Shown: positions 16,892 to 25,321, counted from the first letter of the stretch. The stretch: DNA of 60,586 bases from Streptomyces adelaidensis (GCF_016598475.1 NZ_JAEMUX010000053.1:1-60586); one strand, 5' to 3'. The notes: generated from the letters alone by a model not told the origin. Made by a program: numbers and translations.

Positions 16892-17587
16892 TCAGGCTCC
16901 CGTTCCGCTGAGATACGCGGAGACGACGACGTTGGCCGTATAGGTGCGGCTCGTCTTGTCGAAGGTGCCGCCGCAGGTGACGAGGCGGAGTTCGGCGCGG
17001 CCCGACTGCCGTACGCCGTACGCCTGTTGGGCGTCGAAGTCGTCGCGGCCGAGGACCTGGACGTCGTCCACGGTGAACTCGGCGACCGTGCCGTCGGCGC
17101 GGGCCACCCGGATCGTCTCGCCGATCCGCAGCGCGCTCAGCTTGTAGAAGACGGCGGGCCGGGACTCGGTGTCGACGTGCCCGACGAACAGCGCGGTCCC
17201 GGTCGCCCCGGGCCTGGCCCCGCCCGCGTACCAGCCGACGACTCCCGGCTGATCGTAGGCGGGCGGGTCGATCGCTCCGTCCCGGTCGAGGCCGCGCGCC
17301 ACGACCGGCGCCCGCACCCCCATCGAGGGGATGTCCAGCCGCTGCGGCCGCGCACCCCTCAACGGCTGGACCGCGGGCGGCAGTTCGGCCTGCGCGGGCC
17401 GCCCGACCGCCGCCACGTCGCCCGTGGTCGGCGCGGATATGCCGTGCCGTACGTCGGTGACCTCTCGGCCCCACAGCCACAGGCCGAGCAGCAGCACGGC
17501 CCAGGCGACACCCATGGTGACCCGACCGGTTCCGCCACCGTTCGCGGTCGCGGTCGCGCCCGCCTCGGAATAGTCCCTGCTGGACAC
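16892..17587 (-). CDS. Class F sortase
   Basis: The 231-residue membrane protein has one N-terminal TM helix (about 22-41) and an extracellular sortase beta-barrel. Catalytic residues visible are H137 (FVGHVDT), C205 (LVTCGG) and R214 (KTSRTYTANV). The short barrel and the LDIPSMGVRAPV start are typical of class F. GTG 17587 has GGAG upstream and lies 8 bases after the stop of the repeat-rich secreted protein, so they form an operon. By family it anchors or crosslinks surface proteins; the sorting motif it uses is uncertain. Confidence 0.88.
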   Translation of the reverse strand: MSSRDYSEAGATATANGGGTGRVTMGVAWAVLLLGLWLWGREVTDVRHGISAPTTGDVAAVGRPAQAELPPAVQPLRGARPQRLDIPSMGVRAPVVARGLDRDGAIDPPAYDQPGVVGWYAGGARPGATGTALFVGHVDTESRPAVFYKLSALRIGETIRVARADGTVAEFTVDDVQVLGRDDFDAQQAYGVRQSGRAELRLVTCGGTFDKTSRTYTANVVVSAYLSGTGA

Positions 17588-17595
17588 GATGCTCC

Positions 17596-18474
17596 TTACT
17601 TCGTACTACGGCCCCGGCGCGCGCCCCGCGCCACCACCGCCACCGCCGCGACCCCGGCCAGGATCAGGCCGATCACCGTGTGACGGGTCCCGGGTCCGGT
17701 GTGCCGGGTGTCCGTGGAATCCGGGGAATCGGCCTCCCGATGGGCCGAGTTGGCCGGGTCGGCGGCCGCGAGCCGGGCCGCCGCTCCGCCGCCGCCCGCG
17801 CGTACGGGGGCGACCGGGGAGGCGGGGGCCGACGGCCTCGGGGAGGCGCCGGGCTTGGTGCTGTCAGGCTCGGTGCCGTCAGGCTCGGTGCCGTCAGGCT
17901 CGGTGCCGTCAGGTTTGGTGCCGTCAGGTTTGGTGCCGTCAGGCTCGGTGCCGTCAGGCTCGGTGCTGTCAGGCTCGGTGCCATCGGGCTTGGTGCCGTC
18001 AGGTTTGGTGCTGTCGGGCTCGGTGCCATCGGGCTTGGTGCCGTCAGGTTTGGTGCTGTCGGGCTTCGTCCCGCCGGGCTCGGTGGCCTTGGGCTTGGTC
18101 GCGTCGGGCTTTCCGTCGCCGACCGTGATCGTGCCCGTGACCTTGTCCTCCCTGCCGTCGCAGGTGACCCGTACGGCGTACTTCCCCGGTTCGACGGAGG
18201 ACCGTACGCGGGTCTCGCCGGACAGCGTGCCGACGCTCTTGCCGGAGCCGGAGAGCACGGTGAGCTGCGCGTCCGCGACGAACGCCTCCGACGCTGCCGA
18301 TCCCCTCTCCCCGCCGCAGCCCTCGGCACGCACCTGGATGTCGCTGCCGGGTTTCGGCGAGGCCGGCACCACCGAGACATCCCCGGAGCCGGCCGCGTGG
18401 ACCGAGGGTGCCGACGCGGTCAGCGCGGCCGTGACCACCGCCCCGGCACAGAGTGTGAGTCGCAGTGAGCCCAT
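17596..18474 (-). CDS. Secreted/surface protein with pentapeptide (K/E)PD(G/S)T repeats
   Basis: The 292-residue protein starts at ATG 18474 (MGSLRLTLCAG) with GGAGG upstream. It has a signal peptide, an Ig-like region (GSGDVSVVPASPKPGSDI ... GKYAVRVTC), then about 14-16 tandem five-residue units such as KPDGT and EPDST, an Ala/Pro linker, a C-terminal TM helix (TVIGLILAGVAAVAVVARGA) and a basic tail. This is the layout of a wall-spanning protein. No clear LPXTG/LAXTG motif precedes the helix, so sortase attachment is not shown. The gene is followed directly by the class F sortase. Confidence 0.8.
   Translation of the reverse strand: MGSLRLTLCAGAVVTAALTASAPSVHAAGSGDVSVVPASPKPGSDIQVRAEGCGGERGSAASEAFVADAQLTVLSGSGKSVGTLSGETRVRSSVEPGKYAVRVTCDGREDKVTGTITVGDGKPDATKPKATEPGGTKPDSTKPDGTKPDGTEPDSTKPDGTKPDGTEPDSTEPDGTEPDGTKPDGTKPDGTEPDGTEPDGTEPDSTKPGASPRPSAPASPVAPVRAGGGGAAARLAAADPANSAHREADSPDSTDTRHTGPGTRHTVIGLILAGVAAVAVVARGARRGRSTK
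17851..18062. repeat. 15-bp tandem repeat array (coding)
   Basis: Units of the form GGCTCGGTGCCGTCA or GGTTTGGTGCCGTCA recur about 14 times and encode the five-residue (K/E)PD(G/S)T stalk. Near-identity of units suggests recent expansion; copy number probably varies between strains. Confidence 0.85.
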
Positions 18475-18617
18475 GGTGAACCTCCAGACACCTGAGACTC
18501 CCCCGCCGGAGACCGGGGCGCATCCGGGGAGGGGGCAGCACTGCTCCGTACGGGTGGCGGAGGGTTTACGGGGCGTGCGGCTTCCTGCCACGGCTCGCCC
18601 CTACGGCTTCCCGCGGC

Positions 18618-19397
18618 TCAGATGCGGTCGACCAGGTCCGCGATCGAGTTCACGACCTTCGAGGGGCGGTACGGGAACTTCTCGATCTGCGCGGGGGTCG
18701 TCAGGCCGGTGAGGACGAGGAAGGTCTCCATCCCGGCCTCGATGCCGGCGAGGACATCCGTGTCCATGCGGTCGCCGATCATCGCACTGGTCTCGGAGTG
18801 CGCGCCGATCGCGTTCAGGCCGGTCCGCATCATCAACGGGTTCGGCTTGCCCGCGAAGTACGGCTTCTGCCCGGTCGCCTTGGTGATCAGCGCGGCCACG
18901 GCTCCGGTCGCGGGCAGCGCGCCCTCGGTGGAGGGGCCGGTCTCGTCGGGGTTGGTGGCGATGAAACGGGCGCCGTCGTTGATCAGCCGTACCGCCTTCG
19001 TCATGGCCTCGAAGGAGTACGTGCGGGTCTCGCCGAGGACGACGTAGTCGGGCTCGTGGTCGGTGAGCACGTACCCGATGTCATGCAGGGCGGTGGTCAG
19101 TCCCGCCTCCCCGATGACATACGCCGTGCCGCCGGGCCGCTGGTCGTCCAGGAACTGGGCGGTGGCCAGGGCGGAGGTCCAGATGTTCTCGACGGGCACG
19201 TCCAGGCCCATGCGGGAGAGGCGGGCGTGCAGGTCGCGGGCGGTGTAGATCGAGTTGTTGGTGAGCACCAGGAAGGGGCGCTCGGACTCCCGCAGCTTCT
19301 TTATGAAGGCCTCGGCGCCGGGGATCGGCACGCCCTCGTGGATGAGCACACCGTCCATGTCGGTGAGCCACGACTCGATGGGCTTGCGCTCTGCCAT
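18618..19397 (-). CDS. HAD-superfamily IIA hydrolase (NagD-like)
   Basis: The 259-residue cytosolic phosphatase starts at ATG 19397 with AGGAG upstream. HAD motif I is DMDGVL (D13 nucleophile, D15), motif II is LTNNS, and K (FAGKPNPLMM) and GDRMDTD (motif IV) follow, with a IIA cap (GETRTYSFEAMTKAVRLI). Related enzymes dephosphorylate nucleotides or sugar phosphates. A longer upstream reading frame comes only from a low-complexity repeat and should be ignored. Substrate unknown. Confidence 0.9.
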   Translation of the reverse strand: MAERKPIESWLTDMDGVLIHEGVPIPGAEAFIKKLRESERPFLVLTNNSIYTARDLHARLSRMGLDVPVENIWTSALATAQFLDDQRPGGTAYVIGEAGLTTALHDIGYVLTDHEPDYVVLGETRTYSFEAMTKAVRLINDGARFIATNPDETGPSTEGALPATGAVAALITKATGQKPYFAGKPNPLMMRTGLNAIGAHSETSAMIGDRMDTDVLAGIEAGMETFLVLTGLTTPAQIEKFPYRPSKVVNSIADLVDRI

Positions 19398-19438
19398 GTG
19401 CGATCTCCTGCCGACCTCTGCCGATTCCTGCCGTCCAC

Positions 19439-19552
19439 GTCCGTCCGCACATCCGTCATCCGCACATCCGTCATCCGTGCATCCGCACATCCGTGCATCC
19501 GCACATCCGTGCATCCGCGCATCCGTCATCCGTGCATCCGTCATCCGTACGT
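19439..19552. repeat. Short tandem repeat upstream of HAD hydrolase
   Basis: About 110 bases of CATCCGTGCATCCGCACATC-type units of 8-10 bases, alternating CATCCGCA, CATCCGTG and CATCCGT. It sits in the 5' region of the HAD gene, so slippage could alter expression. Confidence 0.8.
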
Positions 19553-19653
19553 CCGGGTTCGCCCCAACCCTAGTGAGGCGTGGCCGAAAAGAGGAGGCCG
19601 ATCTTGGCCGCTGAGACCGTCCCCATCAGGTCACGTCGCCCCGGCCCCGGACG

Positions 19654-20517
19654 TCACCTCGCCCGTCTGCGGGCAGCCGTCAGCACGAGCCCGCCGACGG
19701 AGAGAACCAGGAGCCCGATCACATACGGCAGCGCGTTACGGACGCCCGTTTCGGCCAGCTCATCGGCGTACGGCCGCCGCCAGTCAGGTACGGCAGTGCC
19801 GTCGCCGTCCGGGGCGTCCGCCGCCGCGCTCTCGCTCTCCCCCTCCCCCTCCTCGGCCTTCTCGCCGTCCCCTCTTGCTTCGCCGTCCTCGCCGTCCCCT
19901 CTTGCTTCGCCGTCCTCGCCGTCCTCGCCGTCCTCGCCGTCGGTGATCCGGAAGCGGTAGTCGTTCGACTCCCCCACCCACTCGCTGTCGTCGCCGCGCC
20001 GCTCGACCACGGCCGCGTTCGCCACGACCTCGTTGGGTACGGCGGCGTCGGAGGTGAGGGAGAGGCGGACCTTGACGGTGAGGGTGCGGCCGGGGGGCAC
20101 GGTGAAGCCGCTGCCGAGGATTCCGACGAGTTCGTCGGAGTCGGTCTGCTCGAAGGTCACCGGGCGGGAGACGGTGCCCTCGGCGTCCTCGAAGTACTCC
20201 AGCTGCGGCTGGGTCCGCTTCAGAGTCCGCCCGGCGTCGACCAGGACGACCACCGGGTGGATGTTCCCGCAGGTCCGGGAGGTGGTGTTGGTGAGGTCCA
20301 GCGACCAGGTGCGGAAGCCGCCGCCGGCGATGTAGTCGGCGGGGCCGCCACGGATGCGGGTCCGGATGGGGAAGCCGCCGCTGTCGGTACCGGCACAGAT
20401 GGGAGGGCGGTCGTCCACCGCCGGGAGCGCGGCAGCTCTGCCGAGCGCCGCCGCGGGACCACTGACCAGGGTGGCTGCGGCGGTGAGGGCGAGGGTCAGG
20501 CACGTACACAGTCGCAT
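19654..20517 (-). CDS. Cell-wall surface protein with LAETG sorting signal
   Basis: The 287-residue precursor has an N-terminal signal peptide (MRLCTCLTLALTAAATLVSG), a beta-rich domain (RTWSLDLTNTTSRTCGNIHP with two Cys in the domain), an acidic repeat region (DGEDGEARGDGE units) and a C-terminal sorting signal: LAETG, a hydrophobic helix (LPYVIGLLVLSVGGLVLTA) and a basic RRRAR tail. LAXTG is the motif of Streptomyces class E sortases, so it is probably anchored to peptidoglycan. The sortase in the window is class F and may not be its partner. I chose ATG 20517; a GTG two codons earlier is possible. Confidence 0.82.
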   Translation of the reverse strand: MRLCTCLTLALTAAATLVSGPAAALGRAAALPAVDDRPPICAGTDSGGFPIRTRIRGGPADYIAGGGFRTWSLDLTNTTSRTCGNIHPVVVLVDAGRTLKRTQPQLEYFEDAEGTVSRPVTFEQTDSDELVGILGSGFTVPPGRTLTVKVRLSLTSDAAVPNEVVANAAVVERRGDDSEWVGESNDYRFRITDGEDGEDGEDGEARGDGEDGEARGDGEKAEEGEGESESAAADAPDGDGTAVPDWRRPYADELAETGVRNALPYVIGLLVLSVGGLVLTAARRRAR

Positions 20518-20652
20518 GAACACATGACCATGCCAGTCACTCCCCGGGCCGGCGCACGCCACGCCTGGAGGGGCCGAAAAGCGAGCCGGAACTCCGCTCG
20601 ATCAGCGCAGCGAGGGGGACTTCACAGACACCGGCCGAGGGGAGCACCGCTC

Positions 20653-20690
20653 CTTTCAGGGGCGCGGGGAACTGCGCGAGCAACCACGAA
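20653..20690. repeat. Half copy of the dispersed hairpin repeat
   Basis: CTTTCAGGGGCGCGGGGAAC followed by TGCGCGAGCAACCACGAA matches one arm of the repeat at 15550-15633. The other arm is missing. Confidence 0.7.
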
Positions 20691-20765
20691 CAACCCGCAC
20701 CCGCCCACCGACGACAACCCCGACGGCGCCAAGTCCCGGCCCCCCTCACCTCACCTCACCTCACC

Positions 20766-22031
20766 TCACCCCTCCGCCCGCCCGAACAGCGGCGCGAGCA
20801 ACAACTGAGCCGCCCCCTCCGCAACCCCCAGCGCTCCCCCACCGACCACCCGAACCGGCACCGCGGGGTCCTCCCCCTGCCGCCGGGCCCACTCGTCGAG
20901 CACCATCCCGACCCCCCGCACGAACGCTTCAGGATGAGCCTCGACCGTGCGCCCGCCCAACAGCACCAGCTCGATGTCGAGCAGCCCCACCAGATTCGCC
21001 GCCCCCGCGCCGAGCACTCGCGCGGCCTCCTCCACATCCCCCCGAGCCACCGCCGCCAGGCACAGCGCCTCGATGCACCCCCGGTTCCCGCACTCGCACG
21101 GCGGCCCGTCCAGCTGTACGACCTGATGCCCGAACTCACCGGCCCGCGTCCGGGCCCCCCGATGCACCGCCCCGCCGATCACCAGGCCGGCCCCCAGCCC
21201 CGTACCGAGGTGGAGGTACGCGAAGGAGCCGTGCGCCCCCGCGAGGGCCGCCAGCCCCAGGGCCGCCGCGTTCGTGTCCTTGTCCACCACCACCGGCATC
21301 CCCAGCCGCCGCGCCAGCGCCGCCCGCAGCGGAAACCCCTCCCACTGCGGAAACCCGGTGACCCGGTGCAGCACACCGTGCAGATGATCGAGGGGGCCGG
21401 GGAGGGCCACGCCGACACCGAGGACGGGGACGGGGAGGGGGAGGGGGAGGGGGAGGGGGAGGAGGGAGGGGGAGCTGCCGGGCGCGAGGCCGGCCGAGGG
21501 GGCAGCCGCCGCGTCGGACATCGCCTCGGGCGTGGGACGGCCCTCGCCGGCCTCCGCGAGCAGCGCCTCCACCTCCCGCGCCGCCCCCTCGATCACGGCG
21601 TCCGCCCCGGCGCCCAGGTTCAGCGGCGCGCGCCGCTGCGCGACCACCGCGCCGGTCAGATCGCAGAGCACGGCCGTCAGCTCGTCGCGGTCGAGGTGGA
21701 GGCCGACGGCGTGACCGGCGTCGGGCACGAGCCGCAGCACGGTGCGCGGCTTGCCACCGGTGGACGCCCGGTACCCCGCCTCCGTCACGAGCCCGTCCGC
21801 GCGCAGCCGAGCGGTGATCTTGCTGACGGCCTGCGGGGTGAGCCCCGTCCGGTCGGCCAGCTCAAGACGGCTTATGCCGGGCGCCCCGGCACTCCGCACC
21901 AGGTCCAGCACGAGCGCGCCGTTGTGGCTGCGCAGCGCGAGCAGATTCACGCCGCTCACTCCCGCGCCACGCCCATTGCCGTTCCCCATGCCGTTGATGC
22001 TGTTGCCGTTGCCGTTGCCGTTGCCGTTCAC
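20766..22031 (-). CDS. ROK-family transcriptional repressor
   Basis: The 421-residue protein has an N-terminal winged HTH (GISRLELADRTGLTPQAVSKI ... RLRADGLV), an ATP/sugar-binding ROK domain (VGVALPGPLD, VVDKDTNAAALG, LHLGTGLGAGLVIGG) and the Zn-binding motif CECGNRGCIEALC. It carries a Ser/Pro/Leu insert (LLPLPLPLPLPVPV) from a GC-rich slippage tract. The N-terminal NGNGNGN also comes from a 6-base repeat, and the GTG start at 22031 is uncertain; ATG 14 codons later is an alternative. It is divergent from the Gfo/Idh/MocA oxidoreductase across a palindromic operator, so it probably represses that operon in response to a sugar. Confidence 0.88.
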   Translation of the reverse strand: MNGNGNGNGNSINGMGNGNGRGAGVSGVNLLALRSHNGALVLDLVRSAGAPGISRLELADRTGLTPQAVSKITARLRADGLVTEAGYRASTGGKPRTVLRLVPDAGHAVGLHLDRDELTAVLCDLTGAVVAQRRAPLNLGAGADAVIEGAAREVEALLAEAGEGRPTPEAMSDAAAAPSAGLAPGSSPSLLPLPLPLPLPVPVLGVGVALPGPLDHLHGVLHRVTGFPQWEGFPLRAALARRLGMPVVVDKDTNAAALGLAALAGAHGSFAYLHLGTGLGAGLVIGGAVHRGARTRAGEFGHQVVQLDGPPCECGNRGCIEALCLAAVARGDVEEAARVLGAGAANLVGLLDIELVLLGGRTVEAHPEAFVRGVGMVLDEWARRQGEDPAVPVRVVGGGALGVAEGAAQLLLAPLFGRAEG

Positions 22032-22054
22032 ACTCCCATTGTCCCCCGTGCTTG

Positions 22055-22081
22055 CACTTTGGCAACAGCGTTGCTTAAGTG
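22055..22081. promoter_or_regulatory. Palindromic operator between ROK repressor and oxidoreductase
   Basis: CACTT and AAGTG outer arms and GCAAC-AGC-GTTGC inner arms form an imperfect 27-base palindrome with only 2 mismatched positions per side. It is centred between divergent starts, the usual placement for ROK autoregulation. Confidence 0.65.
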
Positions 22082-22087
22082 GACGCC

Positions 22088-23197
22088 ATGACAGGCACGA
22101 GTACTGGTACGGGCAAGGACTCCCCCTCCCCCCTCCGCGTCGCCCTGGTCGGCTACGGCCTCGCGGGCTCCGTCTTCCACGCCCCGCTGATCGCCGCGAC
22201 GCGGGGCCTGGCCCTCGACACGGTCGTCACGTCGAACCCGGAGCGGCAGGCGCAGGCGCGCGCCGAGTTCCCGGAGGTGCGGTTCGCGGCCACGGCGGAC
22301 GAGTTGTGGGCCCGGGCGGACGAGTTGGACCTGGTCGTCGTCGCCTCCCCGAACAGGACGCACGTACCGATCGCGACCGCCGCCCTGGAGGCGGGCCTCG
22401 CGGTCGTCGTGGACAAGCCCGTCGCCGGTACGGCGGCCGAGGCGCGCGAGCTGGCCGCCCTCGCGGACGCCCGCGGCCTGCTCCTCTCCGTCTTCCAGAA
22501 CCGCCGCTGGGACAACGACTTCCTGACCCTCCGCAAGCTGCTCGCCGACGGCGAACTGGGCGAGGTCCGCCGCTTCGAGTCCCGCTTCGAACGCTGGCGG
22601 CCCCGGACCAAGGGCGGCTGGCGCGAGTCCGGCGACCCCGCGGAGATCGGCGGTCTGCTCTACGACCTGGGCAGCCACGTCGTCGACCAGGCCCTCTCCC
22701 TCTTCGGCCCCGCCACCCTCGTCTACGCCGAGTCCGACCTCCGCCGCCCCGGCGCCGAGACGGACGACGACACGTTCATCGCCGTCACGCACGCGAGCGG
22801 CGTCCGCACCCACCTCTACGCCTCCGCCGTCACCCCCCAACTCGGCCCGCGCTTCCGGGTGCTGGGCTCCGAGGCGGGCTACGTGAAGTACGGCCTCGAC
22901 CCCCAGGAGGCGGCCCTCCGCGAAGGCGAACGCCCCGGGCCCGGCGGCGCCGACTGGGGCCTGGAGCCCGAGGACCTCTGGGGCCGTATCGGCGCCGACG
23001 AGTCCCCCCTGACCGACGGCGGCCGCCCGGTCCCGACCCTCCCCGGCGACTACCCCGCGTACTACGCGGCCGTATCCGCCGCCCTGCACGGCACCGGCGA
23101 GAACCCGGTGACGGCGTACGAGGCGGCCGCCGCCCTGGAGGTACTGGAGGCGGCGCGGAAGTCGGCACGCGAGGGAGTGGCGGTGAAGCTGTCATGA
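22088..23197 (+). CDS. Gfo/Idh/MocA-family oxidoreductase
   Basis: The 369-residue protein has an N-terminal Rossmann fold (RVALVGYGLAGSVFHAPLI), the EKP-type cofactor motif variant VDKPVAGTAAEA, and the C-terminal alpha/beta domain (GGLLYDLGSHVVDQALSLFG with the catalytic Asp/His pattern). It is probably an NAD(P)-dependent sugar or inositol dehydrogenase. I use ATG 22088; GTG 22079 is in frame but lies inside the palindromic operator. It is followed by the HbpS-like gene with an ATGA overlap and controlled by the divergent ROK repressor (inference). Confidence 0.88.
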   Translation: MTGTSTGTGKDSPSPLRVALVGYGLAGSVFHAPLIAATRGLALDTVVTSNPERQAQARAEFPEVRFAATADELWARADELDLVVVASPNRTHVPIATAALEAGLAVVVDKPVAGTAAEARELAALADARGLLLSVFQNRRWDNDFLTLRKLLADGELGEVRRFESRFERWRPRTKGGWRESGDPAEIGGLLYDLGSHVVDQALSLFGPATLVYAESDLRRPGAETDDDTFIAVTHASGVRTHLYASAVTPQLGPRFRVLGSEAGYVKYGLDPQEAALREGERPGPGGADWGLEPEDLWGRIGADESPLTDGGRPVPTLPGDYPAYYAAVSAALHGTGENPVTAYEAAAALEVLEAARKSAREGVAVKLS

Positions 23198-23721
23198 CCG
23201 ACACCCCGACCATCGACACCCCGACCATCGACACCCCGGTCGTCGACGCCCCCGGCGCCACCGCCCCGACCATCGAGGAACTCGAAGCCCAGGAACGCCG
23301 CCTGGTGTTCCCCCGGTTCACCTACGAGGACGCCTGGGCGTTGGGCTCCCTGCTGGTGGAGCTGGCCCGCGAGCGGCACGCCCCGGTCGCCATCGACATC
23401 CGCCGCGGCCCCCAGCAGCTCTTCCACGCCGCCCTCCCCGGCTCGACCCCGGACAACGACGCCTGGATCGACCGCAAACGCCGAGTCGTGGAACGCTACG
23501 CCGGCTCCTCGTACCTCGTCGGCGCCCGCTTCCGTGCCAAGGGCACGACCTTCGAGGACTCCTCCCGCCTGGACCCGGACCTCTACGCGGCACACGGCGG
23601 TTCGTTCCCGCTGACGGTGGAGGGCGCGGGCGTGATCGGCACGGTGACGGTCTCGGGCCTGCCCCAGCTGGAGGACCACGCGATGGTGGTGGAGGCCCTG
23701 GAGCGCTTCAGAGGCAAGTAA
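23194..23721 (+). CDS. HbpS/GlcG-like heme-degrading domain protein (UPF0303-type)
   Basis: The 175-residue protein has an N-terminal repeat DTPTIDTPTIDTP from a 15-base duplication, then a PF03928-type domain: ERRLVFPRFTYEDAWALGSLL, APVAIDIRRGPQQLFHAALPG, GGSFPLTVEGAGVIGTVTVSG. Family members bind heme or cobalamin precursors; the UPF0303 branch has no assigned role. ATG 23194 overlaps the oxidoreductase stop, so translation is coupled. No signal peptide. Confidence 0.83.
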   Translation: MTDTPTIDTPTIDTPVVDAPGATAPTIEELEAQERRLVFPRFTYEDAWALGSLLVELARERHAPVAIDIRRGPQQLFHAALPGSTPDNDAWIDRKRRVVERYAGSSYLVGARFRAKGTTFEDSSRLDPDLYAAHGGSFPLTVEGAGVIGTVTVSGLPQLEDHAMVVEALERFRGK

Positions 23722-23748
23722 CGACTGCCGGGCACAGCCGCGCCCGGC

Positions 23749-23776
23749 AAGGGGCGCGGGGAACCGCGCGACAAGC
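23749..23776. repeat. Degenerate copy of the dispersed hairpin arm
   Basis: AAGGGGCGCGGGGAACCGCG followed by CGACAAGC resembles the arm at 15550-15633 and lies between convergent genes. Confidence 0.55.
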
Positions 23777-23806
23777 CCCGACGAACCCGCGGCCGCCGAA
23801 GAACCG

Positions 23807-24583
23807 TCAGTGGGCGGCAGCCGTCGACGTGCCGGCGGCGGTCCCGGCCGAAGGCAGGGGATAGAGCGCCGCCCGCTCCACCGCACTCCACGTCGTACTG
23901 GTCACCACGTACAACGCGGCCGCCAGCGGCATCACCGCCACGGTGACCAGTGTGAAGAAGGACATGAACGGCATGAACTTGCTGACCGCCCCCATGCTCG
24001 CCGCCATCCCGGGCACCTGCTCGTCCGACACCGCCGGCACACCGGCGGCGTTCGCGGCCATCATCAACTTCATACGCCGGAAGTTGAAGGCCGCGACCCC
24101 GGCGACGATCACGAACAGCCCCACGTAGACGAGCCCCTGCGCCCCGAACGCGCCGCCCGCGCCCAGCGCGTCGGCCCAGCGGTCGCCGAGCGGAGCCGCG
24201 AAGAGCCGGTGGGTGAGCAGTTCGTTGGCCTCGCCGCCGATCGTCCTGTTGGAGAACAGGTGGTAGAGGAGGAAGAAGGCCGGCAGCTGGCAGAGGCTGG
24301 GCAGGCAGCCGGACAGCGGCGACACCTCCTCCCGGGTGTGCAGTTCCTGCATCGCCTTGCGCAGCTTCTCCGGGTTCTTCGCGTGCTTCTTCCGCAGCTC
24401 CGCGATCTTCGGCTGCAACGCGATCCGCGCCCGCTGTCCCCGCGCCGCCGCCCGGGACAGGGGATGCACGAGCAGTCGTACGAACGCGGTGAACAGGACG
24501 ATCGCGACGGCCGTCGCGGAGGCGTGGAACAGCGGCTGGAGCAGATCGGCGAGGCGCGCGACAAGGTCGGCGAAAACGGACAT
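23807..24583 (-). CDS. yidC: YidC/Oxa1-family membrane insertase, paralogue
   Basis: The 258-residue protein has five predicted TM segments and the Oxa1 core: RLLVHPLSRAAARGQRARIALQPKIAELRKKH (cytosolic loop and conserved Arg), REEVSPLSGCLPSLCQLPAFFLLYHL and MPFMSFFTLVTVAVMPLAAALYVVTS. It lacks the long N-terminal periplasmic domain, as in Gram-positive YidC. The main copy is normally near oriC with rnpA, so this is probably the second YidC found in streptomycetes. It shares strand and a 125-base gap with the small membrane protein downstream. Confidence 0.9.
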   Translation of the reverse strand: MSVFADLVARLADLLQPLFHASATAVAIVLFTAFVRLLVHPLSRAAARGQRARIALQPKIAELRKKHAKNPEKLRKAMQELHTREEVSPLSGCLPSLCQLPAFFLLYHLFSNRTIGGEANELLTHRLFAAPLGDRWADALGAGGAFGAQGLVYVGLFVIVAGVAAFNFRRMKLMMAANAAGVPAVSDEQVPGMAASMGAVSKFMPFMSFFTLVTVAVMPLAAALYVVTSTTWSAVERAALYPLPSAGTAAGTSTAAAH

Positions 24584-24708
24584 GGGTGGGAGCCCTCCAG
24601 GGGGTCTCGTCGTGCCAGGAAGTCGTCCGGAGCGGTCCGAAATGACCGGGGACTTGGCGCGACGGCCCGCGGAAAGGGCACGTGCAGTCAGGTGGCTGGG
24701 AGCGTGCC

Positions 24709-25020
24709 CTACGCGGTGGCCGTCAGGAGGGCACGTCCGGGCGCCCGGGGCCGCGTACGGCCGCGTGCGTCGGGATCACGTTGGGGCAGGAACGCGGTAC
24801 GGCGCTCACGGTCCCGGATGGCCGTCCGCACCTGCGTACGCGGTACGACGGGCGCGCAGCGCGAGGCGATCAACGCGCAGGCGGCGAACGCGGAGCCGGC
24901 CGCGGCCGTCGCGGCGAAGGCGACGGCTGCGGAGAGCGTGCCGGCGTCCAGCACCGAGAGTTCGAAGAGGACGAGGAACAGCACGGCGACAGGACGCGGA
25001 TTGGCCCAGGCCCGGAACAT
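24709..25020 (-). CDS. DUF6412-like small membrane protein
   Basis: The 103-residue protein has two hydrophobic helices (PVAVLFLVLFELSVLDAGTL and AVAFAATAAAGSAFAACALIA) and a basic C-terminal tail (RDRERRTAFLPQRDPDARGR). Its position directly upstream of yidC matches the DUF6412 family of Streptomyces (family from recall). Function unknown; co-transcription with yidC suggests a membrane-insertion link. Confidence 0.65.
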   Translation of the reverse strand: MFRAWANPRPVAVLFLVLFELSVLDAGTLSAAVAFAATAAAGSAFAACALIASRCAPVVPRTQVRTAIRDRERRTAFLPQRDPDARGRTRPRAPGRALLTATA

Positions 25021-25033
25021 GATTCACTCCCCC

Positions 25034-25077
25034 CTTCTGGTCTTCCGGCCTTCTGGCTTTCCGGCCTTCTGGCTTTC
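25034..25077. repeat. 16-bp tandem repeat upstream of the DUF6412-like gene
   Basis: TTCCGGCCTTCTGGCT is repeated twice exactly with partial units on both sides, directly upstream of the start at 25020. Confidence 0.75.
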
Positions 25078-25270
25078 TGTGGCTTCGGCCTCACTCGTAC
25101 CGTGGTGACACAACTTTCGGCGGTACGGCCGGTCACCCTTTTCGTTTATACAGGACGCCGCTGACGACCGGGGCGGGCGGTGGGCCACGAGCGGGCCGGC
25201 CGTCGTCGGCCGACGACGGCCGGAAGACGGCCGGAAGACGCCCCGGACGAAAGGCCCGGGGCGCTTCTCC

Positions 25271-25321
25271 GGACTCCGGCTCCGGACTCCGGCTCCGGAC
25301 TCCGGCTCCGGACTCCGGCTC
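25271..25321. repeat. 13-bp tandem repeat at the end of the I9-like gene
   Basis: Four copies of GGACTCCGGCTCC run directly up to the stop codon of the gene ending at 25320 (minus strand). It may act as a 3' structure or be slippage-derived. Confidence 0.8.

Noticed and set aside
19439..19552. CRISPR array
   Set aside because: Units are 8-10 bases with no unique spacers and no cas genes nearby.
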